This document shows positions 46,788 through 54,786 of a DNA stretch of 64,000 bases, piece by piece. A model generated the notes under the pieces. It did no database searches, was not told the origin of the DNA, and worked only from the letters and a program-made list of their open reading frames with translations. Location: the NCBI RefSeq assembly GCF_019977755.1, contig NZ_AP025144.1:2356001-2420000 (forward strand), in the 5' to 3' direction. Positions within the stretch are counted from its first letter, which is position 1; the number at the start of each line of letters is the position of its first letter. The translations under genes were made by a program, and so were the position numbers. This DNA comes from Vibrio penaeicida. GTDB taxonomy: Bacteria > Pseudomonadota > Gammaproteobacteria > Enterobacterales > Vibrionaceae.

Positions 46788-46811
46788 GCATCTTGAGGTG
46801 ACTTGGGTATA
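46788..46811. repeat. Copy 2 of the dispersed repeat
   Basis: Twenty-four bases ending ACTTGGGTATA match the minus strand of 7484-7507 with three differences. Here the second arm of the hairpin is absent, and the repeat runs directly into the terminator at 46816. Confidence 0.6.
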
Positions 46812-46815
46812 AAAT

Positions 46816-46837
46816 CAGCCCCTCTGGGGCTGTTTTT
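46816..46837 (+). terminator. Rho-independent terminator
   Basis: CAGCCCC pairs with GGGGCTG around TCT, followed by five T. It lies between the OmpA-like gene and the Sel1/J-domain gene, only about 20 bases before the latter. Confidence 0.85.
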
Positions 46838-46857
46838 ATCTCTATCGAATTGGCTAT

Positions 46858-47901
46858 ATGAAACCTTTTTTATTTATTACCGCTGTCTTCTTTTCCATTG
46901 TGCTATCGAAAGCTAATGCTGCCTCTATTGAGGAATTGGAATCAAAAGCAAACAAACAAGACCCGGTTGCTCAGTACTCTTTGGCTCAAGCGTTCTTTCA
47001 AGGCAATGGGGTTCCCAAAGATCCTCAATCTGCCATTGTATGGCTTAGGAATTCAGCCGAAAACGGATACCCTTTGGCTCAACTCAAACTCGCTAATGCG
47101 TATGACTCAGGGCTCGCTATTGAAGAAAACCGAGATAAAGCAGTCTATTGGTACACCAAATCTGCCGTTCAAGGGCTTGCGCGAGCTCAGTTAAAGCTGG
47201 GTGCCATTTATGAGCGCTTATATCGTGATTCAAAGAACATTGGTGATTTAGAGACCGCAGAAGTGTGGTACCGAGTGGCGCTAGAAAACAACAGCCATCA
47301 AGCGGAGAACGCGTACAACCGCGTTCTGGAAAATCAATTCAATCACAGAAAAGCAGCGCAACTTGGTCAATTTGATCAATTAGACAAGACGCACGAAGAG
47401 CGAGTCTCCTCCGAATCACAGAAAGCACAAAACGCACCACCGACCCCCATTAAAAAAGACTTGGATTGGTATCTAACCAAATACGAAAAAGAGATCATAT
47501 ACGGCTCAGCAGGCTTCGCTCTGTTCGTGCTAACGCTCGTTGCTATGATACTTGTCGGCAAGAGCCGAAGAAATAACAAAAATGCGGCATTAGAAAGCAA
47601 GGTTTCGGACCAATCACAGCAATCCAAGAAACTCAGAAGAGAGCTAGAGAAAGCACATAAACAAATTCTAAAACAAAACGGAATGCTGGAAGAACTCAAG
47701 TCTGCCACCAAAGATCAGAAGTTTCATATCGCATGTGCGGTGTTCGGATTTAACCCCAAACGTTTGCCTAAAAAAGATGTGATCAAGAACCGTTACAAAA
47801 AGCTCTGCCGCGTATATCATCCCGACGCGAATGGCAGTGATGAAGAGATGCGACGGTTGAACACAGCGCTAAAGCTCATTTTGCAACAAAATGTTAATTA
47901 A
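46858..47901 (+). CDS. Sel1-repeat membrane protein with a cytoplasmic J-like domain
   Basis: A 347-residue protein with a signal peptide or first anchor (residues 1-21), two to three Sel1 repeats (about 35-150, for example VAQYSLAQAFFQGNGVPKDPQSAIVWLRNSAENGYP), a linker, one membrane segment (about 216-233), a coiled coil (about 244-285) and a C-terminal J-like domain with the HPD motif at 321-323 (YHPDANGSDEE). The expected topology puts the repeats in the periplasm and the J-domain in the cytoplasm, where it could recruit DnaK. The binding partner is unknown. Confidence 0.82.
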   Translation: MKPFLFITAVFFSIVLSKANAASIEELESKANKQDPVAQYSLAQAFFQGNGVPKDPQSAIVWLRNSAENGYPLAQLKLANAYDSGLAIEENRDKAVYWYTKSAVQGLARAQLKLGAIYERLYRDSKNIGDLETAEVWYRVALENNSHQAENAYNRVLENQFNHRKAAQLGQFDQLDKTHEERVSSESQKAQNAPPTPIKKDLDWYLTKYEKEIIYGSAGFALFVLTLVAMILVGKSRRNNKNAALESKVSDQSQQSKKLRRELEKAHKQILKQNGMLEELKSATKDQKFHIACAVFGFNPKRLPKKDVIKNRYKKLCRVYHPDANGSDEEMRRLNTALKLILQQNVN

Positions 47902-48164
47902 ATGTAACTTTTGCTTAACATTTCAATTGTCGATATGTCATAATTTTCTGCTTATATGTACCCAGAGTCTTTACTCACTGAACACACAGCTCCATTAATG
48001 AATGTGTTTGACCAAGATTGAGCTCCTTCTTGTAATGTCGCCTTAGGAATTTCTTTTGGAATTCTGATGAGCTCTTTTGAAATGCCATAGAGTGAATGAG
48101 TACCTTGCGGCGGAGTCAACACACTTAGAGAGTAAAGACCGAGATGTTTTGAATAGGGGGAAAT

Positions 48165-48341
48165 GTGTTCGAAATTGAAGGAATTTGCGATTGGTGTAAA
48201 AGACCAAGCTATCTAACTCGCCATAATTATGTCGATGGTAAATATCATCATTCTTGCGAAAAATGCAACGATTTGGCAAAGCTTGATGTTCGTCAGTTTA
48301 ATTTGGCTGAACAACAATTGAGAGACCAACGCGAAGAGTAA
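48165..48341 (+). CDS. Small zinc-ribbon-like protein (CxxC...CxxC)
   Basis: A 58-residue protein starting at GTG 48165, with GGGGG a few bases upstream: MFEIEGICDWCKRPSYLTRH, then a short link and HHSCEKCNDLAK, ending in a helical tail rich in Gln and Glu. Two CxxC pairs 23 residues apart plus His residues suggest a zinc-binding knuckle. It is followed within 25 bases by what was a terminator before the IS insertion. I do not recognise the family. Confidence 0.65.
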   Translation: MFEIEGICDWCKRPSYLTRHNYVDGKYHHSCEKCNDLAKLDVRQFNLAEQQLRDQREE

Positions 48342-48369
48342 TTCCATTAACACACCAGTATAGAAAGCG

Positions 48370-48380
48370 CCTTTATATGG
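48370..48380. repeat. Target site duplication, left copy
   Basis: CCTTTATATGG lies directly left of the insertion sequence and is repeated exactly at 49812-49822. Eleven bases is in the range known for IS4-family elements. Confidence 0.9.
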
Positions 48381-48389
48381 TAACACCTA

Positions 48390-49721
48390 TCACTTAAGGT
48401 GTTTTGAGCGTACTGGGTAACGAGTTTTACTAATACGAACGGTTCTTGGTTTGGACCGTTTTTTTCGTTTAGGTAATATGTAACGTTTTACCCGCTCCCT
48501 CATCGCTCTCAGCTTTTTGGGAACCGAACCTGGTGAAGCTATCGCGCACCACATGAGTTCATCTTGGATATCTCGAAGTGCCATCATAAAACTTATCCGT
48601 AAAGGTGACACCTTTGCTTCTTTCGCGATACGGCTTATCTCTAAGCGAACCAAGTTATAAGCAATCAATATCCCCCAAACTTCTTGCTCTATACCTTCTA
48701 CCGATTGACTTCGAAGAAGTAATTCATCTTCCAACATGTCATGTTTTATTTCCCCATAACTGTTCTCTACTTCCCACCGTTCAAAATAGACATCCAGTAA
48801 GGACTGAAAGTCATATTGCCTATCGGTAAGAGAGGTCAGTACACCTTTAATATGGTTAGGTTGCTCTGATTCCGGGTACAAAGCCAGCCTCGCATACCAC
48901 TTCTCGGGGAGACTCGGATCTTGCTTTCGTGCATGCGCTGACACATCCATCTCGACAATCAGATCACGCCCTTCATCATCTAACTGTTCCATGATTTTAT
49001 ATTGCGTATTTGATTTTATTGGGGTCATCCAGTGACTGGAACCGTGTTGGCGTTGCCAATTGAGCATCAACTCGGCACTTAAATAACATCGGTCAAAAAT
49101 TGTGAGAGAGTTTGGTTTCGTTGAAGAAATGAGCTTCTTGGCGTAACTCACTTCACCCATTGAACTTGAACCAAAAGCAACATCATGGAGTAAGCGACTG
49201 CGAAGGGAGCAAAACGCGCATAGTCGAACTACGGGATATTCCGTATGTTGAGTTTTACTGTGCTTCACATACTGATAATGCTTAGCAAGCGCATGGGTAC
49301 CATGAGTTCTAAATTGGGTACCATCAACCGAAAATAGCCTCAAGCCAAACCACTTATCCTCACTATCTTCCGATTTTGTCCAATGCTGAGCAGTCAACGA
49401 AAACAAAGCTTCCAATGGTTTGGCGGTTAAGCGTTTTCTAGCTTGAGGGATCGCACTAGGAGCAATGGACTCTCCCAAAGAGTTAGAAAGCTTCAGGTCT
49501 AATTTGTCTAGGACATCCGTAATCGGTCTGTCTCTATATAAACCGATACCGACAAGTAACCAAACAACGAGCTCAGCAGGCAGCTTTCTTCGCCTCAAAC
49601 TGGCTTTATTGGTCACGTCGAGCGCCTGCTCTATCCATTCAAGAGGCAGCTCTTTTTGAAACAAAGCTAGAGATTCTGGAGCGGCATAATCATCAACATC
49701 AATGAGCCAGTGCGCCAACAT
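48390..49721 (-). CDS. IS4-family transposase
   Basis: A 443-residue DDE transposase that cuts and pastes its element. The first catalytic Asp is in LFSVDGTQFRTHG, the second in LTIFDRCYLSAELM, and the Glu in the Y-(2)-R-(3)-E-(6)-K signature of the family, YFERWEVENSYGEIK. The basic C-terminus (KRYILPKRKKRSKPRTVR) probably contacts DNA. ATG 49721 is preferred because GAGGG lies 7 bases upstream; a frame 15 codons longer exists. The ribosome site is buried in a hairpin (49726-49756). Confidence 0.9.
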   Translation of the reverse strand: MLAHWLIDVDDYAAPESLALFQKELPLEWIEQALDVTNKASLRRRKLPAELVVWLLVGIGLYRDRPITDVLDKLDLKLSNSLGESIAPSAIPQARKRLTAKPLEALFSLTAQHWTKSEDSEDKWFGLRLFSVDGTQFRTHGTHALAKHYQYVKHSKTQHTEYPVVRLCAFCSLRSRLLHDVAFGSSSMGEVSYAKKLISSTKPNSLTIFDRCYLSAELMLNWQRQHGSSHWMTPIKSNTQYKIMEQLDDEGRDLIVEMDVSAHARKQDPSLPEKWYARLALYPESEQPNHIKGVLTSLTDRQYDFQSLLDVYFERWEVENSYGEIKHDMLEDELLLRSQSVEGIEQEVWGILIAYNLVRLEISRIAKEAKVSPLRISFMMALRDIQDELMWCAIASPGSVPKKLRAMRERVKRYILPKRKKRSKPRTVRISKTRYPVRSKHLK

Positions 49722-49725
49722 AAAA

Positions 49726-49756
49726 ATACCCTCAGTTCGTAAAGTTCTGAGGGTAT
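49726..49756 (-). promoter_or_regulatory. Hairpin hiding the transposase ribosome-binding site
   Basis: ATACCCTCAG pairs perfectly with CTGAGGGTAT around an 11-base loop. On the minus-strand RNA the GAGGG ribosome site of the transposase is inside this stem. Read-through from outside would form the whole hairpin and block translation, a protection known for IS10 and IS50. Confidence 0.65.
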
Positions 49757-49811
49757 TGTTAACCATCTGTAGGATCGTTCAACCGATCAAATGCTTAACT
49801 GATCGGTGTTA

Positions 49812-49822
49812 CCTTTATATGG
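49812..49822. repeat. Target site duplication, right copy
   Basis: CCTTTATATGG, identical to 48370-48380. Joined with the flanks, the empty site reads AAAGCGCC, loop TTTATAT, GGCGCTTTTTT: a terminator hairpin. Confidence 0.9.
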
Positions 49823-49924
49823 CGCTTTTTTCATTTTTGCTTGCCAATGCTTCAAATCAAAAAATCGTCACTACTGTACAACACTGTATAGAGTACAGAG
49901 ACACCATCACAACCACCCCCTAAT

Positions 49925-49940
49925 CTGTTTATTTAAACAG
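49925..49940. promoter_or_regulatory. LexA box, distal
   Basis: CTGTTTATTTAAACAG fits CTGT-N8-ACAG exactly and is nearly palindromic. It lies 148 bases before the sulA start. Confidence 0.65.
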
Positions 49941-50049
49941 TATCAGTTCTTTCTAAATATTGTTTAAATATCAACCAGTTAAATTTATTTCGAAAAATAA
50001 AATCAAAAAAAAATTAAAACATGCTTGCTAAATAACCAAAACAACATTA

Positions 50050-50065
50050 CTGTTTATCCATACAG
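50050..50065. promoter_or_regulatory. LexA box, proximal, of sulA
   Basis: CTGTTTATCCATACAG fits CTGT-N8-ACAG; with its flanks (TA...TA) it differs from the E. coli sulA operator, as I recall it, at about one position. It ends 22 bases before the sulA ATG. Confidence 0.88.
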
Positions 50066-50087
50066 TATGTATAAGGAAACAGTAACC

Positions 50088-50522
50088 ATGTATGACTTAC
50101 AGCGTGCCAAACGAAATCAACACACTTCAAATAACCGTTTTAATGCGTCGACTTTTGACAAAAGTTCTACCGAATCCGGATCTAACGTTGATCGATGTGC
50201 TGAACTTGCAAAGCTCTCGCAAGGTTCAAAGTGGGTACTGTTAACGAACGAATGCCCAAAACCACGAGCATCGACATTAAAGCGCTATCAGATTAACGCT
50301 AAACATTTGCTTCAAATGATGCCATCAAGAAAGATGACCGAGAAGGAAGTGGTATTAAAGGCACTTCAATCAGGTAATGCCAGTGCTGTGATTGCGAGCA
50401 AGAGTATCTCTGCCATCGATCAGAAACACTTGCTACAACGAGCAGCTCAATTAAATTGCACCTTACTTTTCACGCACGATGCGTCGGAGCTTTTTCCTGT
50501 AGAAGGTTCATTAGTACACTAA
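50088..50522 (+). CDS. sulA: SOS-induced cell division inhibitor SulA
   Basis: A 144-residue protein with the SulA pattern: WVLLTNECPKPRASTLKRYQINAKHLLQMMP, then EKEVVLKALQSGNASAVIASKSISAIDQKHLLQRAAQLNCTLLF, similar to E. coli SulA (169 residues) where this part binds FtsZ. It stops Z-ring formation during DNA damage. ATG 50088 follows AAGGAA with about 8 bases. A textbook LexA box before it supports the call strongly. A terminator ends the gene. Confidence 0.88.
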   Translation: MYDLQRAKRNQHTSNNRFNASTFDKSSTESGSNVDRCAELAKLSQGSKWVLLTNECPKPRASTLKRYQINAKHLLQMMPSRKMTEKEVVLKALQSGNASAVIASKSISAIDQKHLLQRAAQLNCTLLFTHDASELFPVEGSLVH

Positions 50523-50602
50523 CTATCTAACAGGAGGTGGGTCTATCTATCCTTCATTCCCACTTCTAGTGAAACTATCCATACTGTTCATATTCCACTG
50601 CT

Positions 50603-50632
50603 AGCCCCATTCTGGGGCTTTTCTTCTTTTTA
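50603..50632 (+). terminator. Rho-independent terminator of sulA
   Basis: AGCCCC pairs with GGGGCT around ATTCT, followed by TTCTTCTTTTT, about 80 bases after the sulA stop. Confidence 0.8.
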
Positions 50633-50711
50633 AAACAGGTGGAACAAATCTGCTCCGAAGCCCAGCAGAACGATTCTGCGCTGCCAAAATAGGCATACAG
50701 GTCTTTTCACT

Positions 50712-50725
50712 AGCAAACGTTTGCT
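50712..50725. promoter_or_regulatory. PurR box upstream of purC
   Basis: AGCAAACGTTTGCT is a perfect palindrome matching the core of the PurR consensus (ACGCAAACGTTTGCGT). It is expected to repress purC when hypoxanthine or guanine is plentiful. Confidence 0.82.
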
Positions 50726-50942
50726 TTTTGTCTGGAACAGTAAAAAAGTTCTGGTATCATGCGCAACATCTGCACTTTTCGGAGTTGGCATTACCACTCT
50801 GAGGTTAGTTTGGGCTCTTCTCGTATAGCAACGACGGCACAGTAGCGGCTGTCATTTATTCGGGCTTTCAAAATCTTTTAGAGCAAACCAAACTGACTCT
50901 TTGTGCCCTCTTTGACGTTTGAAATTAGATAGGAATGTCGCA

Positions 50943-52049
50943 ATGAGCTTAGCTGATCAAGTACTTGCCGTTAATGATGATCTCCCAATTCGTACTAACA
51001 AACCCGTTCATAGCGGTAAAGTTCGTTCGGTTTACTGGCTAACAGAAGAAGACAGCCAAAGACTGATCAAAGAAAAAGGGTATGACGTTTCACCAGACGC
51101 ACCTTTGGCAATTATGGTTATTAGCGACAGAATTTCAGCTTTTGACTGCATTTGGCACGGTGAAGGCGGATTAAAAGGCGTACCTGGAAAAGGTGCCGCA
51201 TTAAACGCCATCTCCAATCATTGGTTCAAGTTATTCAAAGATAACGGCTTGGCCGACAGTCATATTCTCGATATTCCTCACCCATTTGTTTGGATCGTAC
51301 AAAAAGCAAAACCCGTTATGATTGAGGCCATTTGTCGTAAGTACATTACTGGCTCAATGTGGCGCGCCTATGCAAATGGTGAACGCGAATTCTGTGGCAT
51401 AGAGCTACCTGAGAACCTAGAAAAAGACAAAGCCCTTCCAGAACTGCTCATGACACCATCTACAAAAGGAATCTTGAAGGGTATCCCAGGTGTCCCTGAA
51501 GCCGACGATGTCAATATCACTCGAAAGAACATCGAAGATAACTACGAAGCCTTCAATTTTACAAAAGCAGAAGACATTCCCCATTACGAGAACCTCCTGA
51601 AAGAGGGATTTGAAGTAATCAGCAAAGCACTAGCGGGTGTTGATCAAATTTTTGTTGATACCAAATTTGAGTTTGGTTACGTCACCGATGCATCTGGTAC
51701 AGAGAAACTGATTTACATGGACGAAGTGGGAACACCTGATTCGTCACGCATTTGGGATGAAGCGGAATACAGTAAAGGTCGGATTGTCGAAAATTCAAAA
51801 GAAGGCTTCCGACAGTTCTTACTAAACTATTTCCCCGAACCCGACATCCTACTGAACAAAGAACGTATGGATGAGCGTTTTGCTCTTGCTGAGAACAACG
51901 ACCTACCAGAGTCTGCTCTTATGGATATCTCCAAAACTTACATCGGCATCGCTGAAAAAATCACTGGTAAAGAAATCGTCCTGAGCGACAATCCTAAGCA
52001 AGAAATCATTAACGTTCTTCGTAGCCAGTACAACCTTATCGTCGATTAA
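50943..52049 (+). CDS. purC: Phosphoribosylaminoimidazole-succinocarboxamide synthase
   Basis: A 368-residue SAICAR synthetase for the eighth step of purine synthesis, joining aspartate to CAIR with ATP. Landmarks are [10 protein letters not shown] near residue 25, [50 protein letters not shown] and [15 protein letters not shown]. It is the long form (E. coli PurC has 237 residues) that I recall from Vibrio. ATG 50943 follows AGGA by 8 bases. It carries a PurR box and a terminator. Confidence 0.95.
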   Translation: MSLADQVLAVNDDLPIRTNKPVHSGKVRSVYWLTEEDSQRLIKEKGYDVSPDAPLAIMVISDRISAFDCIWHGEGGLKGVPGKGAALNAISNHWFKLFKDNGLADSHILDIPHPFVWIVQKAKPVMIEAICRKYITGSMWRAYANGEREFCGIELPENLEKDKALPELLMTPSTKGILKGIPGVPEADDVNITRKNIEDNYEAFNFTKAEDIPHYENLLKEGFEVISKALAGVDQIFVDTKFEFGYVTDASGTEKLIYMDEVGTPDSSRIWDEAEYSKGRIVENSKEGFRQFLLNYFPEPDILLNKERMDERFALAENNDLPESALMDISKTYIGIAEKITGKEIVLSDNPKQEIINVLRSQYNLIVD

Positions 52050-52076
52050 TACGACAGAACCCACCCGTTCATTTAT

Positions 52077-52310
52077 TTAGAGCCAGTTCATCATTGAACT
52101 GGCTTTTTTGATTTGCCTTTCTTGCTCTTCATACAGTCTTATAAAGTGTGATAATGATCCTTCATTTGAACCCAAATGCACTGTAAACGGAACTAACCTC
52201 TCTTTACTGTATCGACTTATTGCATATTTGCAGCTAAATTCATGACCTTCAGCTGGCACCGCTCTATGCAGAACTTTTCTGTCTAATCGGGGATACTTGG
52301 TCGTTACCAC
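52077..52310 (-). CDS. Possible small hypothetical gene or gene remnant
   Basis: A 77-residue frame starting with GTG (MVTTKYPRLDRKVLHRAVPA..., ending HFIRLYEEQERQIKKASSMMNWL). The composition looks protein-like, and the open frame extends 12 codons or more upstream without a better start. Its last ten codons lie inside the purC terminator. It could be a relic of a longer gene. I would not rely on it. Confidence 0.25.
   Translation of the reverse strand: MVTTKYPRLDRKVLHRAVPAEGHEFSCKYAISRYSKERLVPFTVHLGSNEGSLSHFIRLYEEQERQIKKASSMMNWL
52081..52108 (+). terminator. Rho-independent terminator of purC
   Basis: AGCCAGTTCA pairs with TGAACTGGCT around TCAT, followed by six T, about 30 bases after the stop. 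Confidence 0.9.
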
Positions 52311-53086
52311 ATAGGATTGCTTTGTAAATGATGTAGTTGTAGCAAGAATGGGCTTCTAGACCGTAATAACGCACTATGCCTAATTACACATCGAAGCCAA
52401 GGAAAACATTGGCTGTAGGGTCAACAGAGCCTAGACACTCTCGTCCTTTATGCATGGGAAACATATTGAGTTCATATCATTATACGATTTTAAGTATATT
52501 TTCAGCCTTGAAATCTAGATTACTAACGCAGTATATCTGAGCAATACTCGAGCTTCATGATTCAATTTATTTTTGAAGTACGTATTTATTGTACTTCAGA
52601 ATAGATAAAGCCTGTATATCTGTAACTAGGCGAATAGAAAATTTAAGTGCCCCATATTGATGCCAAAAATGGATTAGTAATCAGTATCAATATAATTTAT
52701 TACATTTCACTATCAACCGCTTGCCTGCAATTTATAAATTAATAAGTGAATTATTTTTTTCTTATTTTGGTCTAAATCTATTTTTTCATAACTTGTCTTA
52801 TATTAAAAATTAATCGCTATTTTTAATTAACTATTTAATCAATTTTAATATTTAAAAATAACAAAAAAATCAATAATGAAAGATCAAAAGGAAATAACCT
52901 TAATGATATAAAAATTATTTAAATTTTTTATAAAAATGCGACGCAGTGCTAATTCTTTTTATCATTAGTAAAAGGAAGGGCTAGTCTCGACTTAAATTTA
53001 TACACCTAAATAATTGTTTTACAAGAGTTTTTTAATCGTGTTAGAGTTTTAAAAGATGTCCAGACACATAGTAAAAAGGAAATACA
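52311..53086. other. AT-rich non-coding stretch before the fatty-acid/polyketide-like operon
   Basis: About 780 bases without a convincing gene. From roughly 52670 to 53060 the DNA is extremely AT-rich, with many A- and T-tracts. This is typical of foreign DNA bound by H-NS. It must hold the promoter of the operon that starts at 53087; a TTTACA (53018-53023) with a weak -10-like TTAGAG 17 bases on is one candidate. AAAAAGGAA precedes the first ATG. Confidence 0.6.
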
Positions 53087-53458
53087 ATGTTATTTAATGA
53101 AGTAAGTGAAATTCTAGTAGAAGTATTAGGTGTTGAACCTGAAGAAGTAACGGAACAGGCAAACCTTGTTGATGACCTAGCTGCAGAGTCAATAGATTTT
53201 GTCGATATCATTTATTCAATCGAACAAAAATACCAACTTAAAATATCGGCTGGAGATATATTCCCAGCATTTTTACAAGAAGAGAGTTTTTTAAACTCAG
53301 AGGGAAAGGTTTCCGAAGAGGTAATTTCTCGGCTAAGAAGTGACTACCCTCATTATTCCGATGCGGTTATAAATGAGTTTATAAATAGCCAGTCGGCGGA
53401 TGTATTTTTCAAAGTCGATAGTTTAGTAAACTTCGTTTCTCAAAAACAGGCAGCATAA
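53087..53458 (+). CDS. Acyl carrier protein with an internal insertion
   Basis: A 123-residue carrier protein. Helix 1 and the phosphopantetheine site are standard: VLGVEPEEVTEQANLVDDLAAESIDFVDI, with Ser35 in ESID as the expected attachment point. A normal ACP is about 80 residues; here roughly 45 extra residues (about 60-105) separate helix 3 from the last helix VDSLVNFVSQK. It is the first gene of the operon, one base before the first ketosynthase, and the only carrier protein in it. It should hold the growing chain. Confidence 0.85.
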   Translation: MLFNEVSEILVEVLGVEPEEVTEQANLVDDLAAESIDFVDIIYSIEQKYQLKISAGDIFPAFLQEESFLNSEGKVSEEVISRLRSDYPHYSDAVINEFINSQSADVFFKVDSLVNFVSQKQAA

Positions 53459-53459
53459 T

Positions 53460-54731
53460 ATGAAACCTTCAGATGTCGTCATTACTGGAATGGGTTTATA
53501 TACATCATTAGGAAACACAGTTCCGGGCGTATGGAATCGAGTTTTAGATAACCAATCCGGAATTAAACTAATCAGCCATCAAGACTGGCTGTCTGGTCAT
53601 GGTGTTCATCTGCTGGCTTCTTGCAAAGACTCGTTTGATTTTTCCAACTTCTATGGAAGTTGGAATATCAATAAAAAAAACTTGAGAAACATGGGCAGAA
53701 TAAGTTCAATGTTCTGTCATTCTGTACTTAGCGCACTTGAAGGTGCGGGGTTCGATTCTCATCAGTCACTACCGAGGCACTCTTCAGGAATAATCGTGGG
53801 AACAGGTGTCTCGCTGTGCGATGAGCATCAGCCCACTCCTCCCGCTTCACGAAATCCAAAGTGGTTTCTCGATACCTACCCAAACATTGTACTTGCTCAA
53901 TCTTCGGTTGCGACTGGGATCACTGGCTATGGAAACACCATCGTCAATGCATGCACTAGCGCCAGCCTTGCTATTGGGCAAGCTTACAATATGATTCGCT
54001 CTGGCGAGGCAACGGTTATGGTTGCAGGCGGTGCTGATAGCCGGCTTTCTCCCTCGTTTCTTTCTGGGTTTAGTCAACTCAACATGCACTCTAAAAGCGA
54101 CGATGCGATTCGCGCCATGCGGCCGTTCGACAAACTAAGAGGTGGTTTTGTGCTTGGAGAAGGCGCAGGGGCATTGGTGCTTGAGAAGCGAGAACACGCG
54201 ATTCAAAGGGGTGCAAAAATACTGGCTAGCGTCGTCGGTTTCTCCTCGTCAATGGACGCTTTCAGGATGACTGATCCCTGCCCGAAAGGAAAAGCGAAAG
54301 CGATGCGTGGTGCACTTGCTGATGCGAACCTACAGCCACATCAAATCGACTACATCAACGCACACGGCACTTCAACGCTATCCAACGACAAAGAAGAATC
54401 GAAAGCGATTAACGATGTTTTTCAAAATCGCTGTCCATTAGTCAACAGCAGTAAAGCAATGTTGGGGCATACATTAGCAGCGAGCGGCGCAATTGAATCC
54501 ATCATGTGTGTCCAAAGCCTTATCTCCCAGACATTGCACGCTAATCCAAATCTCGATCACCTCGATCCCTCATGTGATATCAATTTGGTTGGGAAGTCCC
54601 CGATTTCCCAACCTATTCGTTACTGCATGAACAATTCAAGTGGGATAGGAGGATCCAACACCACTTTAATATTTGAACGCAATTCGATACCTGAGACAGA
54701 CACAGAACACGCTAATCCCTTTCAAATTTAG
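53460..54731 (+). CDS. Beta-ketoacyl-ACP synthase 1 (FabF-like), complete active site
   Basis: A 423-residue KAS II-type enzyme that extends an acyl chain with malonyl-ACP. The active-site Cys165 is in IVNACTSASLAIG, and His302 (NAHGTST), Lys332 and His337 (SKAMLGH) are in place; GGADSRLSP and RPFDKLRGGFVLGEGAGALVLE are typical. It directly follows the ACP gene. In type II polyketide systems such an enzyme often pairs with a non-catalytic partner, here perhaps the next gene. Confidence 0.88.
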   Translation: MKPSDVVITGMGLYTSLGNTVPGVWNRVLDNQSGIKLISHQDWLSGHGVHLLASCKDSFDFSNFYGSWNINKKNLRNMGRISSMFCHSVLSALEGAGFDSHQSLPRHSSGIIVGTGVSLCDEHQPTPPASRNPKWFLDTYPNIVLAQSSVATGITGYGNTIVNACTSASLAIGQAYNMIRSGEATVMVAGGADSRLSPSFLSGFSQLNMHSKSDDAIRAMRPFDKLRGGFVLGEGAGALVLEKREHAIQRGAKILASVVGFSSSMDAFRMTDPCPKGKAKAMRGALADANLQPHQIDYINAHGTSTLSNDKEESKAINDVFQNRCPLVNSSKAMLGHTLAASGAIESIMCVQSLISQTLHANPNLDHLDPSCDINLVGKSPISQPIRYCMNNSSGIGGSNTTLIFERNSIPETDTEHANPFQI

Positions 54732-54786
54732 CCTAGGATTCTGTTCCGTCTCAGAGCTAGTTAGTCTCGTAAAATAAGGAATACTC

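Larger units (their letters stand above)
48381..49811 (-). mobile_element. Complete IS4-family insertion sequence, 1431 bp
   Basis: The ends are inverted repeats: TAACACCTATCACTTAAG at the left and TAACACCGATCAGTTAAG read inward from the right (16 of 18 match). It holds one transposase gene on the minus strand and is flanked by an 11-bp duplication. All parts look intact, and identical target copies suggest a recent insertion. I cannot name the exact element. Confidence 0.92.
50523..50942. other. Gap between sulA and purC
   Basis: No gene is seen. It contains the sulA terminator (50603-50632), the PurR box (50712-50725) and a leader of about 200 bases before purC. Confidence 0.6.

Noticed and set aside
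49702..49923. Plus-strand frame of 73 codons at the right end of the insertion sequence
   Set aside because: It spans the IS end, the target duplication and flanking DNA, so it is a product of the insertion and not a conserved gene.
52077..52310. Minus-strand frame of 77 codons after purC as a definite gene
   Set aside because: Its end lies in the purC terminator, its only start is a weak GTG and the frame continues upstream without a start. Kept only as a low-confidence remnant.
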